A stretch of 64,000 nt of DNA, taken from Bradyrhizobium ottawaense. GTDB lineage: Bacteria > Pseudomonadota > Alphaproteobacteria > Rhizobiales > Xanthobacteraceae. Below, one piece after another: positions 34,833-43,524 of the stretch. The notes under the pieces are model-generated. The model saw only the letters and a list, made by a program, of their open reading frames with translations, was not told where the DNA came from and ran no database searches. A program made the position numbers and the translations under genes. The DNA lies in NCBI RefSeq assembly GCF_900099825.1, contig NZ_LT629693.1:5033001-5097000 (forward strand), in the 5' to 3' direction. Within the stretch, counting starts at the first letter, position 1; each line of letters opens with the position of its first letter.

Positions 34833-35459
34833 ATGCGCAGATTATGGACCGTGCTGGCGGCGCTGGCGACCTTGAGCCTGACCAATTGCGGCTACAACGC
34901 GATCCAGACCAATGACGAGCACGTCAAGGCGAACTGGTCGGAGGTGGTCAACCAGTACCAGCGCCGCGCCGATCTGGTGCCCAACCTCGTCAATTCGGTG
35001 AAGGGTTTCGCCCAGCAGGAAAAAGACGTGCTGCTTGGCGTCACCAACGCCCGCGCCAAGGTCGGCAGCATCCAGGCGACGCCGGAAGTGCTGAACGATC
35101 CGGCCGCCTTCCAGAAATTCCAGGCCGCCCAGGGTGAACTTTCCAGCGCGCTGTCGCGACTATTGGTCGTGACCGAAAACTATCCGCAGCTCAAATCCGA
35201 TACGTTGTTTCGTGACCTGATGTCGCAGCTCGAAGGCACCGAGAACCGCATCACGGTGGCGCGCAACCGCTACATCAAGTCGGTGCAGGACTATAATGTC
35301 GGTATCCGCACCTTCCCGAACAATCTGACGGCGATGGTGTTCGGCTACAAGGAAAAGCCGAACTTCGCGGTCGAGAACGAGAAGGAAATCTCGACGGCGC
35401 CGAAGGTGGATTTCAATCCGACGCCAGCACCGGCGGCACCTGCCGCGTCCTCGAAATAG
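34833..35459 (+). CDS. LemA-family lipoprotein
   Basis: The 208-residue protein starts at ATG 34833 with GGGAGA upstream. The signal peptide ends in a lipobox (LTNCG), so it is membrane-anchored by a lipid. The LemA core is clear: VNQYQRRADLVPNLVNSVKG and FPNNLTAMVFGYKEKPNF. A proline/alanine-rich tail closes the protein. LemA proteins occur widely with TPM-domain proteins, as here, and are linked with envelope quality control; the biochemical function is unknown. It is the first gene of a three-gene operon. Confidence 0.92.
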   Translation: MRRLWTVLAALATLSLTNCGYNAIQTNDEHVKANWSEVVNQYQRRADLVPNLVNSVKGFAQQEKDVLLGVTNARAKVGSIQATPEVLNDPAAFQKFQAAQGELSSALSRLLVVTENYPQLKSDTLFRDLMSQLEGTENRITVARNRYIKSVQDYNVGIRTFPNNLTAMVFGYKEKPNFAVENEKEISTAPKVDFNPTPAPAAPAASSK

Positions 35460-35492
35460 TCGATCCAAAGTGCCGGCAACAGACAAATCGCG

Positions 35493-36398
35493 ATGAATGC
35501 TGCGAGAGCTTCCCTTCTTGCGTTGCTGCTGTGCTGGGCGTTCGCACTCCCCTGCGATTTCGCACGCGCCACGGTCGCGGTGCCGCCGCTGTCAGGGCGC
35601 GTGGTCGATCAGACCGGCACGCTTGGCGCCGGCGATATCGCGTCTCTAACGCAGACGTTAAAGGATCTTGAGACCCGAAAGGGCAGCCAGATCGCGGTCC
35701 TGATCGTGCCGACGACCGACGGCGAGGCGATCGAGCAGTTTTCGATCCGGGTCGCAGAGGCCTGGAAGATCGGTCGCAAGAAAATTGACGACGGCGCGCT
35801 GCTGGTGATCGCCAAGAACGATCGCCATTTGCGGATCGAGGTCGGCTACGGCCTCGAGGGTTCGCTGACCGACGTCACGTCCAAGCGCATCATCGACGAA
35901 GATATCACGCCGAAGTTCAAGGCCGGCGATTTCGCCGGCGGCGTTTCCGCCGGCATCGACCGGATGATCCGGATTATCAATGGCGAACAATTGCCGGCGC
36001 CGGAGCCGCCGCACTGGCAGCCGTCGGCGCACTCGTTCGATCCGAGCTATCTATTCAACCCGTTCCTGATCATTCCCGTATTGCTGTTCGGCGGCGCGAT
36101 ACGGAGCGTGCTGGGCCGCCTGGTCGGATCGGGTGTCGCCGGCGGTCTGGTGGCGCTGATCGCCTGGTTCTTCTTTGGCTCGATGGTCGCGGCGCTTCTC
36201 TCAGGTATTGTGACGTCGATGCTTGTGATGTTTAGCGACGCCATCACTGCGCCATCGCCGCGTGGGCGCGGCGGGAGCTGGTCGGGCGGCAGCGGCGGCT
36301 CGTGGTCCGGCGGCAGTTCGAGCAGCAGCAGCGACAGTGGCAGTTTCAGCGGCGGAGGCGGCAGTTTCGGCGGCGGCGGCGCATCCGGTAGCTGGTAG
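35493..36398 (+). CDS. TPM-domain protein (YgcG family)
   Basis: The 301-residue protein has a signal peptide (SLLALLLCWAFALPCDFARA), then a TPM domain (residues about 35-165: GRVVDQTGTLGAGDIASLTQ, GSQIAVLIVPTTDGEAIEQF, GYGLEGSLTDVTSKRII). A membrane segment near residues 200-250 is followed by a Gly/Ser-rich tail ending GGASGSW. It is probably an inner-membrane protein with a periplasmic TPM domain. It follows the lemA-like gene by 33 bp; such pairs are conserved. Confidence 0.9.
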   Translation: MNAARASLLALLLCWAFALPCDFARATVAVPPLSGRVVDQTGTLGAGDIASLTQTLKDLETRKGSQIAVLIVPTTDGEAIEQFSIRVAEAWKIGRKKIDDGALLVIAKNDRHLRIEVGYGLEGSLTDVTSKRIIDEDITPKFKAGDFAGGVSAGIDRMIRIINGEQLPAPEPPHWQPSAHSFDPSYLFNPFLIIPVLLFGGAIRSVLGRLVGSGVAGGLVALIAWFFFGSMVAALLSGIVTSMLVMFSDAITAPSPRGRGGSWSGGSGGSWSGGSSSSSSDSGSFSGGGGSFGGGGASGSW

Positions 36399-36410
36399 CT
36401 GGTAGCTGGT
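36386..36410 (+). repeat. Heptamer tandem repeat GTAGCTG
   Basis: GTAGCTG is repeated three times at the stop of the TPM gene, ending in GTAG, and an AGCTGGTAA copy follows before the next ATG (36427). The element spans the gene junction and could slip, changing the 3' end of one gene or the spacing to the next. Confidence 0.7.
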
Positions 36411-36426
36411 AGAGAGAGCTGGTAAC

Positions 36427-36924
36427 ATGGGCATTGCGCGCATCGGCAAGCATCTGCTGCATCATCGCTGGTGGCAGCGGCGATATTTTCCGCCTGCCGT
36501 GCTGGCTGCGATCGAAGCCGCGATCAAGGCCGGCGAAACCACGCATTCCGGCCAGGTGCGTTTCGTGGTGGAAGGCGCACTCGACGGCGCGCCGCTGTTC
36601 CGCGACCAGTCGGCGCACGACCGGGCGCTCGATATCTTCGGTCAATTGCGGATCTGGGACACCGCCCATAACAACGGCGTGCTGATCTATCTCCTGCTCG
36701 CCGACCGCAATGTCGAGATCGTCGCCGACCGCGGCATCGATGCCAAGGTCGGCACTGCCGGCTGGGAGAAAATCTGTACCGCAATGGAAGCCGATTTCAG
36801 GGCCAGGAATTTCGAAGCCGGCGCGATCAAGGGGATCGAAGCGGTGTCGCGCGAACTGGCGGCGCATTTTCCGAAGCAGGGCCCGGGCCCCAACGAGCTG
36901 CCGGATGCGCCGGTGGTGATTTAG
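36427..36924 (+). CDS. Second TPM-domain protein, cytoplasmic-type
   Basis: The 165-residue protein carries a single TPM fold (TTHSGQVRFVVEGALDGAPL, DTAHNNGVLIYLLLADRNVE, VADRGIDAKVGTAGWEKICT) and no signal peptide or membrane helix. The short basic, tryptophan-containing N-terminus (HHRWWQRRYF) may associate with membrane. It lies 28 bp after the larger TPM gene, in the same operon as the lemA-like gene. Confidence 0.88.
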   Translation: MGIARIGKHLLHHRWWQRRYFPPAVLAAIEAAIKAGETTHSGQVRFVVEGALDGAPLFRDQSAHDRALDIFGQLRIWDTAHNNGVLIYLLLADRNVEIVADRGIDAKVGTAGWEKICTAMEADFRARNFEAGAIKGIEAVSRELAAHFPKQGPGPNELPDAPVVI

Positions 36925-36940
36925 GGCGCTTTACTCTCCA

Positions 36941-37087
36941 CGTCATTGCCTGCAACAAACGCGAAGCGTTTGTGCAAGGGGGGGAAGCGACGAAGCAATC
37001 CATTCTTCCTTCGTGCCGCAAGATGGATTGCTTCGCGGAGCCTGTCATCGGGCCGGCCAGAGGCCGGACCCGTTGGCTCGCAATGAC
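36941..37087. repeat. Dispersed repeat with GCGAAGCAATCC arms, family C copy 1
   Basis: The element starts CGTCATTGC and ends GCAATGACG. Internal GAAGCAATCCAT and ATGGATTGCTTCG form an inverted repeat. It lies between the convergent TPM and glutathione transferase genes. A related copy is at 58283-58359. Confidence 0.75.
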
Positions 37088-37099
37088 GAATAGAGAGGC

Positions 37100-37714
37100 C
37101 TACGCCCTCGCCGAAGGCCTTTCGCCAACACGCGCCATCCACGCCACGATATGGGCATTGGTGGTGTCCACCGGCTGGCCGACCTGGCTGGCGAATTCGA
37201 GCCAGCAATAGAGCAGGATGTCCGCCAGCGTGAAGCGCTTGCCGCAGATGTATTCCCTGCCGTCGGCCATCTGTCCGTCGAGCCATTGCAGGCGGTTGGC
37301 GGCGATCATCTTGAGGCCGGGCGACGCCTCCGGCGCGCAGGGGATGCGGCTCTGGAAGAACTTGAGGCCTTCGCCGAACCGGTAGCCGTTGCCGAGGTGC
37401 TCGCAAATATTGAGATCGACGCGGCGCGTCCACATCCGGCACTCGGCGCGTTCTTCCGCGGTTGCCCCGATCATCGCGGGCTTCGGATTCTTCTCTTCGA
37501 GATATTCGCAGATCGCGGTGATCTCGGAGAGATAGTGCCCATCGTCGAGTTCGAGCGTCGGCATCTGGCCGTGCGGATTGCGCTTCAAATGCTCGGCTTC
37601 GCGATTCTCGCCCTTGCGCAGATCGACCGCCTGCCGAGGCATTTCGACGCCTTTTTCCGCCATGAACATGCGGACAACGCGCGGGTTCGGTCCGATCGAG
37701 TCGTAGAGCTTCAT
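37100..37714 (-). CDS. Glutathione S-transferase family protein
   Basis: The 204-residue protein has an N-terminal thioredoxin fold (MKLYDSIGPNPRVVRMFMAEKG, with the cis-proline GQMPTLELDDG and a glutathione-contact SEITAICEYLE) and a helical C-terminal domain (FTLADILLYCWLEFA). Such enzymes conjugate or reduce electrophiles with glutathione. No pathway partner is adjacent, so the substrate is unknown. Confidence 0.9.
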   Translation of the reverse strand: MKLYDSIGPNPRVVRMFMAEKGVEMPRQAVDLRKGENREAEHLKRNPHGQMPTLELDDGHYLSEITAICEYLEEKNPKPAMIGATAEERAECRMWTRRVDLNICEHLGNGYRFGEGLKFFQSRIPCAPEASPGLKMIAANRLQWLDGQMADGREYICGKRFTLADILLYCWLEFASQVGQPVDTTNAHIVAWMARVGERPSARA

Positions 37715-37889
37715 GGTGCATTCTCTCCCGTTGTTTTTTGATGGCGCGGTTTATTGGCTGCTTTTGAACAGGCCGCCGCGGCATTTGTCAAATGGGAGGT
37801 TCACACGTTTTGCTTCGCCGAATGTGATTCAGCATCACGCGAAAAATCGGCGCCGGGCGGGAATAAATCCGGAAAATCGCGATCGCGCG

Positions 37890-38702
37890 CTAGCCGTCGT
37901 CGAGCTTGTTGAGGTCGCGCACCGACTGCATGATCGGTTCGAAATTCGAGCGCGCATCCAGCGCGTCGAACAGTTGCGCGGTGTCCGACAGCAGCGTGTG
38001 CGAACGCTGGATCGCGATCCGGACGTCGTCCTGCGGCGTATCCGACAGCCGGCCGTGGCCGGACAGCAGGATCTTTGAGTTCAGGCCCTTGAGCCGCTCC
38101 AGCGACTGGATGTAGTCGGCGATGCTGCCGGAGCCGAACACCCCGCCCATCACGCCACCGGGCATCAGCGTGTCGGCGGCGAACAGCAATCCCTTGTCCT
38201 GGTCAAACAGCGTGATGCAGGCCGAGGTGTGGCCGGGCGTGTGCATCACGTTGAGGCGGAAATTGCCGAGGTCGATCAGATTGCCCTCTTCAAGCCAGAT
38301 GTCGACATTGATCGGCACGTTCGGCTCGTTGAACATTTTTCGAAGCATCGAGAAATCGTCGCGCAGCATGATCTTGTTGGCGGCGAGCCGGTGCGCGGCG
38401 ATGAAGGTGCGTCCTGAAAAATGAAAGGCCGCACCGATGTGATCGAGATGCTCGTGGCTCAGCACCACCATGTCGATGTCTTCGGGTTTCACTCCGACAT
38501 GGTTGAGGCAGGTCAGCAGATGCGGATAGTTCGACGACAGCCCGACGTCGATCATGATGGTGCGCGAACTGCCGCGCACCAGATAGGCGTTCGCCGCGCG
38601 GTTCTTGAAACGGATCTGATAGACGTCCGCGGCCGCCTCGATCAGCGTGCAGACCTCATTGTCGAGCAGGGTCTTGAACGGGCTCGGCTTGCGGTCGCTC
38701 AT
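37890..38702 (-). CDS. MBL-fold metallo-hydrolase
   Basis: The 270-residue metallo-beta-lactamase-fold protein has the zinc motif LSHEHLDHIG (H83, H85, D87, H88), later ligands in MHTPGHTSACITLFD, DKGLLFAADTLMPGG and LSGHGRLSD. It is glyoxalase II-like in layout, so thioester or lactone hydrolysis is possible. It overlaps the cyclic-nucleotide-binding gene by ATGA, so the two are co-translated. A lactonase role towards acyl lactones is a possibility only. Confidence 0.88.
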   Translation of the reverse strand: MSDRKPSPFKTLLDNEVCTLIEAAADVYQIRFKNRAANAYLVRGSSRTIMIDVGLSSNYPHLLTCLNHVGVKPEDIDMVVLSHEHLDHIGAAFHFSGRTFIAAHRLAANKIMLRDDFSMLRKMFNEPNVPINVDIWLEEGNLIDLGNFRLNVMHTPGHTSACITLFDQDKGLLFAADTLMPGGVMGGVFGSGSIADYIQSLERLKGLNSKILLSGHGRLSDTPQDDVRIAIQRSHTLLSDTAQLFDALDARSNFEPIMQSVRDLNKLDDG

Positions 38703-39073
38703 GGAGCGGCCGCGGCTTTGAAGTTGACGGCGTTCGAGGCCCGCAACCGCTTGGACAGCGCATCCATGATCATCAGCGCAAACGCCGGCTGCTGGCTGAC
38801 CAGGTAGACGAAGCGGGCATGGTTGATCCGCATCACGCGGGTATGGGGGGCGGCGGCAATCGCGGTCGCCGAGCGCGACGAGCCGTCGATTACGGCCATT
38901 TCGCCGAAGAACTCGCCCTTGCCGAGCGTCACAATGACGGTCTTGCCGGCGCTGCCGACCTTGGCGATCTCGACCTGGCCTTCGAGCACCACGAACAGCT
39001 CGCGCCCGGTCGAGCCTTCCTCAAAAATGACGTCATTGACATCAAACTCGTTGATGCATTTCTCGATCGCCAC
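38699..39073 (-). CDS. Cyclic-nucleotide-binding domain protein
   Basis: GTG 39073, with AGGGAG upstream, gives 124 residues; the longer frame to 39214 is arginine-rich and unlike protein. The single cNMP-binding beta-roll is clear: FEEGSTGRELFVVLEGQVEI, then GKGEFFGEMAVIDGSSRSAT, which is the phosphate-binding cassette. There is no DNA-binding domain, so it is a stand-alone sensor module rather than a Crp. It is translationally coupled to the metallo-hydrolase, suggesting the pair work together. Confidence 0.87.
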   Translation of the reverse strand: MAIEKCINEFDVNDVIFEEGSTGRELFVVLEGQVEIAKVGSAGKTVIVTLGKGEFFGEMAVIDGSSRSATAIAAAPHTRVMRINHARFVYLVSQQPAFALMIMDALSKRLRASNAVNFKAAAAP

Positions 39074-39321
39074 GGCGCGCTCCCTGCCTTCTGGCTGGTG
39101 GTGGCATGTTAGTCGGTAAACCAGCCGGCGCAAACGGCACTGCCGGGATTGCCGCAGGGCAGCATGGCAAGGGGCTGGATGGCGCCGGCCGCGCTGCCGC
39201 CGCCTTGCGGCCACAAAACCGGCCCGGATGACTCCCTAAAATTTCGGTAAGCCGGCGGCCGGTAACGATTTCGCAAGCAATAAAAGTTACCAAAAGGTCA
39301 ACCAATCCTGGAGTATTTGAT

Positions 39322-40341
39322 GTGAGCGATCTCAAGTCCGAGCCGATCAGCGCTGAAACCGGAACCGTTGGCGCCGGGGTGGCCGCCTCCGATATGTCCG
39401 TGCCGGTGACGGCCGAGGTCGAGTCCCCGAGGCTCGCACCCGAGCAGGAAGAGACTTCGCCCAAGGCCGATACATCCAAGGCGGAGGCGCTCAAGGCCGA
39501 AATGCCCAAGGTCGAGCCGTTCAAGGTGGACGTCCCCAGGGTAGACGCCCCCAAGGTCGAGGCGATCAAGGTGGAAGTTCCGAAGGTGGACGCCGTCAAG
39601 CCGGAGACGCCGCAAATGCCCGGCAAGATGATGATCATGTCGCCGGGCGAGCGCGTTGGCGCCGATGCGAAGGCTGAAGCGGCATCGGGCGAGGGATCGC
39701 CCGGCAAGCGCCGGATGTCGGCCATGGCCGCCGTGGTGGCACTGGCGACGGTTGCGGGGGCGCTGGGCGGCGCCCTGGCGACCACGGGTTTCGGGCATCT
39801 GATGAGCGGGGATTCCGCGGCTGCGAACGCCAGCGCGCTGGAAGCCTCGATTGCGCGGATCGATGCCGATATCGTCGCGCTGAAAGCCGGCGTCGAGCAC
39901 ACCTCGAAGTTGGCGACCGGCCAGTTCAACAAGACCAGTGACCGCCTCGACAAGGTCGAGAAGGCGCAGGCCGAACCCGCCGCGAAACTCGCCAAGCTCA
40001 GCGAAGCCGTCGACAAGCTCCGCGCCGCACCGGCGCCGGCCCCGGTCGCCGCCGCCGCGCCGGCGGCTCCCGCGAGGGACGTCACGGGTTCGGTGTCGCA
40101 GCCGGCTGCGGTTGCTGCTGCCGCGGCTGCTCCGCCCAAGCCCGACTTCGCAAGGTTGCCGAGGGTGGAAGGCTGGGTGCTGCGTGACGTCGCCAATGGC
40201 GGCGCGCTGATCGAAGGCCGCCAGGGCGTCTTTGAAGTCTATGCCGGCGATCCCGTCCCCGGTCTCGGCCGCGTCGATGCCATTCGCAAGCAGGATGGCA
40301 AATGGGTGGTCGTGACCAGCAGGGGCCTGATCTCGCGTTGA
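39322..40341 (+). CDS. Membrane protein with Lys/Glu/Val repeats and coiled coil
   Basis: GTG 39322 (GGAG upstream) gives 339 residues. The first 110 or so are low-complexity acidic-basic repeats (KAEALKAEMPKVEPFKVDVP), probably disordered and cytoplasmic. One membrane helix lies near residues 133-155 (AAVVALATVAGALGGALATT). A predicted coiled coil follows (residues about 170-235), then an Ala/Pro linker, and a compact C-terminal domain (PRVEGWVLRDVANGGALIEG, then GDPVPGLGRVDAI). The layout suggests an inner-membrane protein with a periplasmic domain. No specific function is recognised. Confidence 0.8.
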   Translation: MSDLKSEPISAETGTVGAGVAASDMSVPVTAEVESPRLAPEQEETSPKADTSKAEALKAEMPKVEPFKVDVPRVDAPKVEAIKVEVPKVDAVKPETPQMPGKMMIMSPGERVGADAKAEAASGEGSPGKRRMSAMAAVVALATVAGALGGALATTGFGHLMSGDSAAANASALEASIARIDADIVALKAGVEHTSKLATGQFNKTSDRLDKVEKAQAEPAAKLAKLSEAVDKLRAAPAPAPVAAAAPAAPARDVTGSVSQPAAVAAAAAAPPKPDFARLPRVEGWVLRDVANGGALIEGRQGVFEVYAGDPVPGLGRVDAIRKQDGKWVVVTSRGLISR

Positions 40342-40560
40342 TGCATGGACCGCGAAATTCTCGGGCGCGGCCCGAGGATCGTTGCGGATCGGTGATCATT
40401 CGCCCGATCAAAATTATTCCCTCACTCTCACGTGAAATTGCATCCCGATTGTCGCAAGACAACCGAGGCGCTATCAGGCTAATTTCCTGAACACAACACG
40501 CCCTAACGACGCCTGCTGGCGGCGTTGCGACGGCGGCATTGATCAGGATACGGCTTGCGC

Positions 40561-42102
40561 GTGCGCTACCTTCTCATCGCTCTATTTCTGCTCGCCGGCG
40601 TAGTGCCGGATCGCTCCGCACGGGCCGCGGCGCTGGAGCGTGGCACCGCCATCATCGATCCCGCGGCGTTGCGCGAACTCGACCGCGGCCAATTTGGCAT
40701 CGGCCGCATGCTGCTGCCGGAGCGGTCGGCGAATATTCCGCTCGCGGACAGCCAGCTTTTCGCGTTGCCGGCGATGCTGCCGGTCCGGCGGGCCCTCGAC
40801 GGCGAGTTCGAACGTTACGTGGCGAGACACCAGACAAGCCTGCCGAACGAGACGATCGGCGTCGGCGACGGTTTTGATTTCCAGCTGTTCGACCGGGCAT
40901 TGCTCGATTCTTCCGAGACGCGGTTCGTGCTGGCGGGAATCGTCAACCGGATGGACCGCGCCTATGTCGGGGAAGCCGACTGTGGTGAGATCCGGCTGAT
41001 CTACCGGTTGACACGAACGGACGAGCCGAACGTCGGCGACAATGCCGTGTCGCCGCGGCTACCGATGACGCTGAACCTCGTGCTCAAGGCCAGGGTTGAA
41101 GGTCAGGCAATAACATGTTCCGACATCGCAAGACGCTGGCTCGCCGCAGGCGATCTGGCGCTGACGGGTACCGAACTCACCGCCAAGCTGCTGGCAAAGG
41201 ACGGGCCGCTCGACCTGATCAGCTACGCCAATATCGATCGCATCGAAACCAATCTTCAGATTGCGCATGCGCCGAAATCGGCGGTCCGCGATTTTCGCAC
41301 CGATTATCTCCTGAAGGTGTTTCGCTACGATCCGCAGGCGCACCTGTTTCAGGAAGCGCCGATGGAAAACCAGATCGACCGCGATCGCATTCTGGCCGAT
41401 GACAGCCTCGGACGCGAATTCAAGGCGTGGCTGCTCGATCCGAAGCATCTCGTCGCGTTCGATCGCGGTGTTGCCGTGATCCCGGAAAAATTCCTCGCGC
41501 ATGGCGCGATTGCGCCGACACCTGCTGGCTTCGACCCATCGGAATTGCAGCCGGAGTTCGGTCTGGTGCAAGGCGAGGGTGCAGTCGACAATCCCGTATT
41601 CGCCGAGGCCGACATCGTGGCGGCCCTGCGAAAGGCATCGGCTGACGGCGTGACATTGCAAAACATCCGCTCGGTCGGAGGTTTTGAGCGGCGGCTGAAC
41701 GACATCACCTGCTCCGGCTGCCACCAGACCCGCGGCATCGGCGGTTTCCATTTCCCCGGCGTCGACTGGATGGCGGCCAAGCCGTCGAATTCAACCGTGG
41801 TGCCGGCATCGCCGCATTTCTTCGGCGACCAGGTCCGGCGCCGCGATATCCTCACCGCGCTGCGCGACGGCCGGCCGCCGGATTATTCCCGGGGCTTCTC
41901 CAGCCGCCCGCAATGGCGCGGCAGCACCGAACTCGCCGGCACCGAATATGGCGACGGCTGGGGCGCACATTGCTATGCCCGAAGCCCAAAGACCGCCGAC
42001 AACGACCGCAGCTTCAATTCCTGGAACTGCGCCGAGGGCTTGGCCTGCCAGCCCGCCGGCAAGGCCTCGCGGATGGGCATGTGCTTCGTCAAAAGCCACT
42101 AG
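40561..42102 (+). CDS. Exported protein with a single c-type haem motif
   Basis: From GTG 40561 (TTG 40555 is an alternative) the protein has about 513 residues. A signal peptide (RYLLIALFLLAGVVP, cleavage near ARA) is followed by a large unrecognised domain. One CXXCH haem motif is near residue 386 (DITCSGCHQTRGIGGFHF). Several cysteines follow at the end (SWNCAEGLACQ, GMCFV). It is probably a periplasmic cytochrome-like redox protein or a haem enzyme, with no oxidase genes beside it. Confidence 0.75.
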   Translation: MRYLLIALFLLAGVVPDRSARAAALERGTAIIDPAALRELDRGQFGIGRMLLPERSANIPLADSQLFALPAMLPVRRALDGEFERYVARHQTSLPNETIGVGDGFDFQLFDRALLDSSETRFVLAGIVNRMDRAYVGEADCGEIRLIYRLTRTDEPNVGDNAVSPRLPMTLNLVLKARVEGQAITCSDIARRWLAAGDLALTGTELTAKLLAKDGPLDLISYANIDRIETNLQIAHAPKSAVRDFRTDYLLKVFRYDPQAHLFQEAPMENQIDRDRILADDSLGREFKAWLLDPKHLVAFDRGVAVIPEKFLAHGAIAPTPAGFDPSELQPEFGLVQGEGAVDNPVFAEADIVAALRKASADGVTLQNIRSVGGFERRLNDITCSGCHQTRGIGGFHFPGVDWMAAKPSNSTVVPASPHFFGDQVRRRDILTALRDGRPPDYSRGFSSRPQWRGSTELAGTEYGDGWGAHCYARSPKTADNDRSFNSWNCAEGLACQPAGKASRMGMCFVKSH

Positions 42103-42192
42103 AAACGGCCGCTTTGGAGCCTCGGCACAATTGACAGTAGGCTTACTAATCATGTTTCATCCGGCCAATAATTTATTTCGCGGGAAGGAAAT

Positions 42193-43428
42193 ATGGACGA
42201 GGTCATTATCGTCGGCGCAGGCATCGGCGGGCTGACGCTCGGACTGGCGCTGCATCAAGCCGGAATTCCCTGCCGCATCTTCGAGTCCGCCGCCGAGATC
42301 AAGGCCGTGGGTGTCGGCATCAACCTGCTGCCGCATGCGACCAAGGAATTGGCCGCGCTCGGCCTCGAGCGCGCGCTGGCCCAAGTTGCGATCGCGACTA
42401 CCGATGCGACCTTCTTCAATCGCTTCGGCCAGTTGATCTACCAGGAGCCGCTTGGCCGCATGGCGGGTTACGATCATCCGCAATTCTCCATTCACCGCGG
42501 CGACCTGCAGCGCGTCTTGCTTGATGCCTTTGTCGCGCGCGCCGGGGGCGACAGGCTGCTGACCAACCAGCATTGCGTCGGCGTCGCGCAGGATGCGGCC
42601 GGCGTCGCCGTGACGTTCTGCGACGGACCGGGCGGCTCAAACCGTTCCACCGTACACGGCCGGGCGGCGATCGCCTGCGATGGGATCAATTCCGCGGTTC
42701 GCAAGCAGTTCTATCCCGACGAAGGCGAACCGCGATATTCCGGCATCAACATGTGGCGCGGCGTGACCCCCTGGAAACCGATGCTGTCGGGCGCCAGCAT
42801 GGTGCGTGCCGGCTGGATGTCGCACGGCAAGATGGTGATCTATCCGATCCGTCCGGCGGGCGCCGACGGCAAGCAATTGATCAACTGGGTCGCCGAAATT
42901 GAAACGCCAGTCTATCGCAAGCGCGACTGGAACCGGTCCGGCTCGCTCGACGATTTCATCGGCGCCTTTTCCGATTGGCAATTCGAGTGGCTCGATGTGC
43001 CAGCCTTCATTCGCGCCGCCGATCATGTGCTGGAATTCCCGATGGTCGATCAGGATCCGCTGCCGCGCTGGAGCTTTGGCCGGATAACGCTGCTCGGCGA
43101 TGCTGCGCATCCGATGGTGCCGCGTGGTTCCAACGGTGCCGGCCAGGCGATCCTGGATGCGCGCGCGCTCACGACGGCTTTGCGCGAGCATGCGGATCCG
43201 GTAGCAGCGCTTGCGGCTTACGAAAGCCAGCGGCTCGAAGCCACCACGCGGATCGTGCTCACCAACCGCACCAATCCCCCGGATGCGATCCTGCGCGAAG
43301 TGTTCGAACGCACCGGGGACCAGCCGTTCAAGACGATCGAGGACGTCATCAGTCGCGAGGAACTTGTCGGGCTGTCCGAAGGCTACAAGCGGATTGCGGG
43401 CTATTCGAAGGAAGCCTTGCGCGGGTGA
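42193..43428 (+). CDS. FAD-dependent aromatic monooxygenase (group A flavoprotein)
   Basis: The 411-residue protein has the FAD motif VIIVGAGIGGLTLGLALHQAG, the mid-chain RGDLQRVL and CDGINSAVRKQF, and the GD motif RITLLGDAAHPMVPRGSNGA. It resembles salicylate/PhzS-type hydroxylases that use NAD(P)H and O2. The start ATG 42193 has GGAAGGAA. An MFS aromatic-acid permease gene follows 96 bp downstream on the same strand, supporting a catabolic role; the substrate is unknown. Confidence 0.9.
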   Translation: MDEVIIVGAGIGGLTLGLALHQAGIPCRIFESAAEIKAVGVGINLLPHATKELAALGLERALAQVAIATTDATFFNRFGQLIYQEPLGRMAGYDHPQFSIHRGDLQRVLLDAFVARAGGDRLLTNQHCVGVAQDAAGVAVTFCDGPGGSNRSTVHGRAAIACDGINSAVRKQFYPDEGEPRYSGINMWRGVTPWKPMLSGASMVRAGWMSHGKMVIYPIRPAGADGKQLINWVAEIETPVYRKRDWNRSGSLDDFIGAFSDWQFEWLDVPAFIRAADHVLEFPMVDQDPLPRWSFGRITLLGDAAHPMVPRGSNGAGQAILDARALTTALREHADPVAALAAYESQRLEATTRIVLTNRTNPPDAILREVFERTGDQPFKTIEDVISREELVGLSEGYKRIAGYSKEALRG

Positions 43429-43524
43429 GTAGGGAAAATCCTGCCGCGGTCATTGAATTCGAGCTAGGTTGAGGCAAGGCGGTCGGCAAGAACCGCAGTC
43501 CGGCGCTTTGGGGGAGAAAACAGC

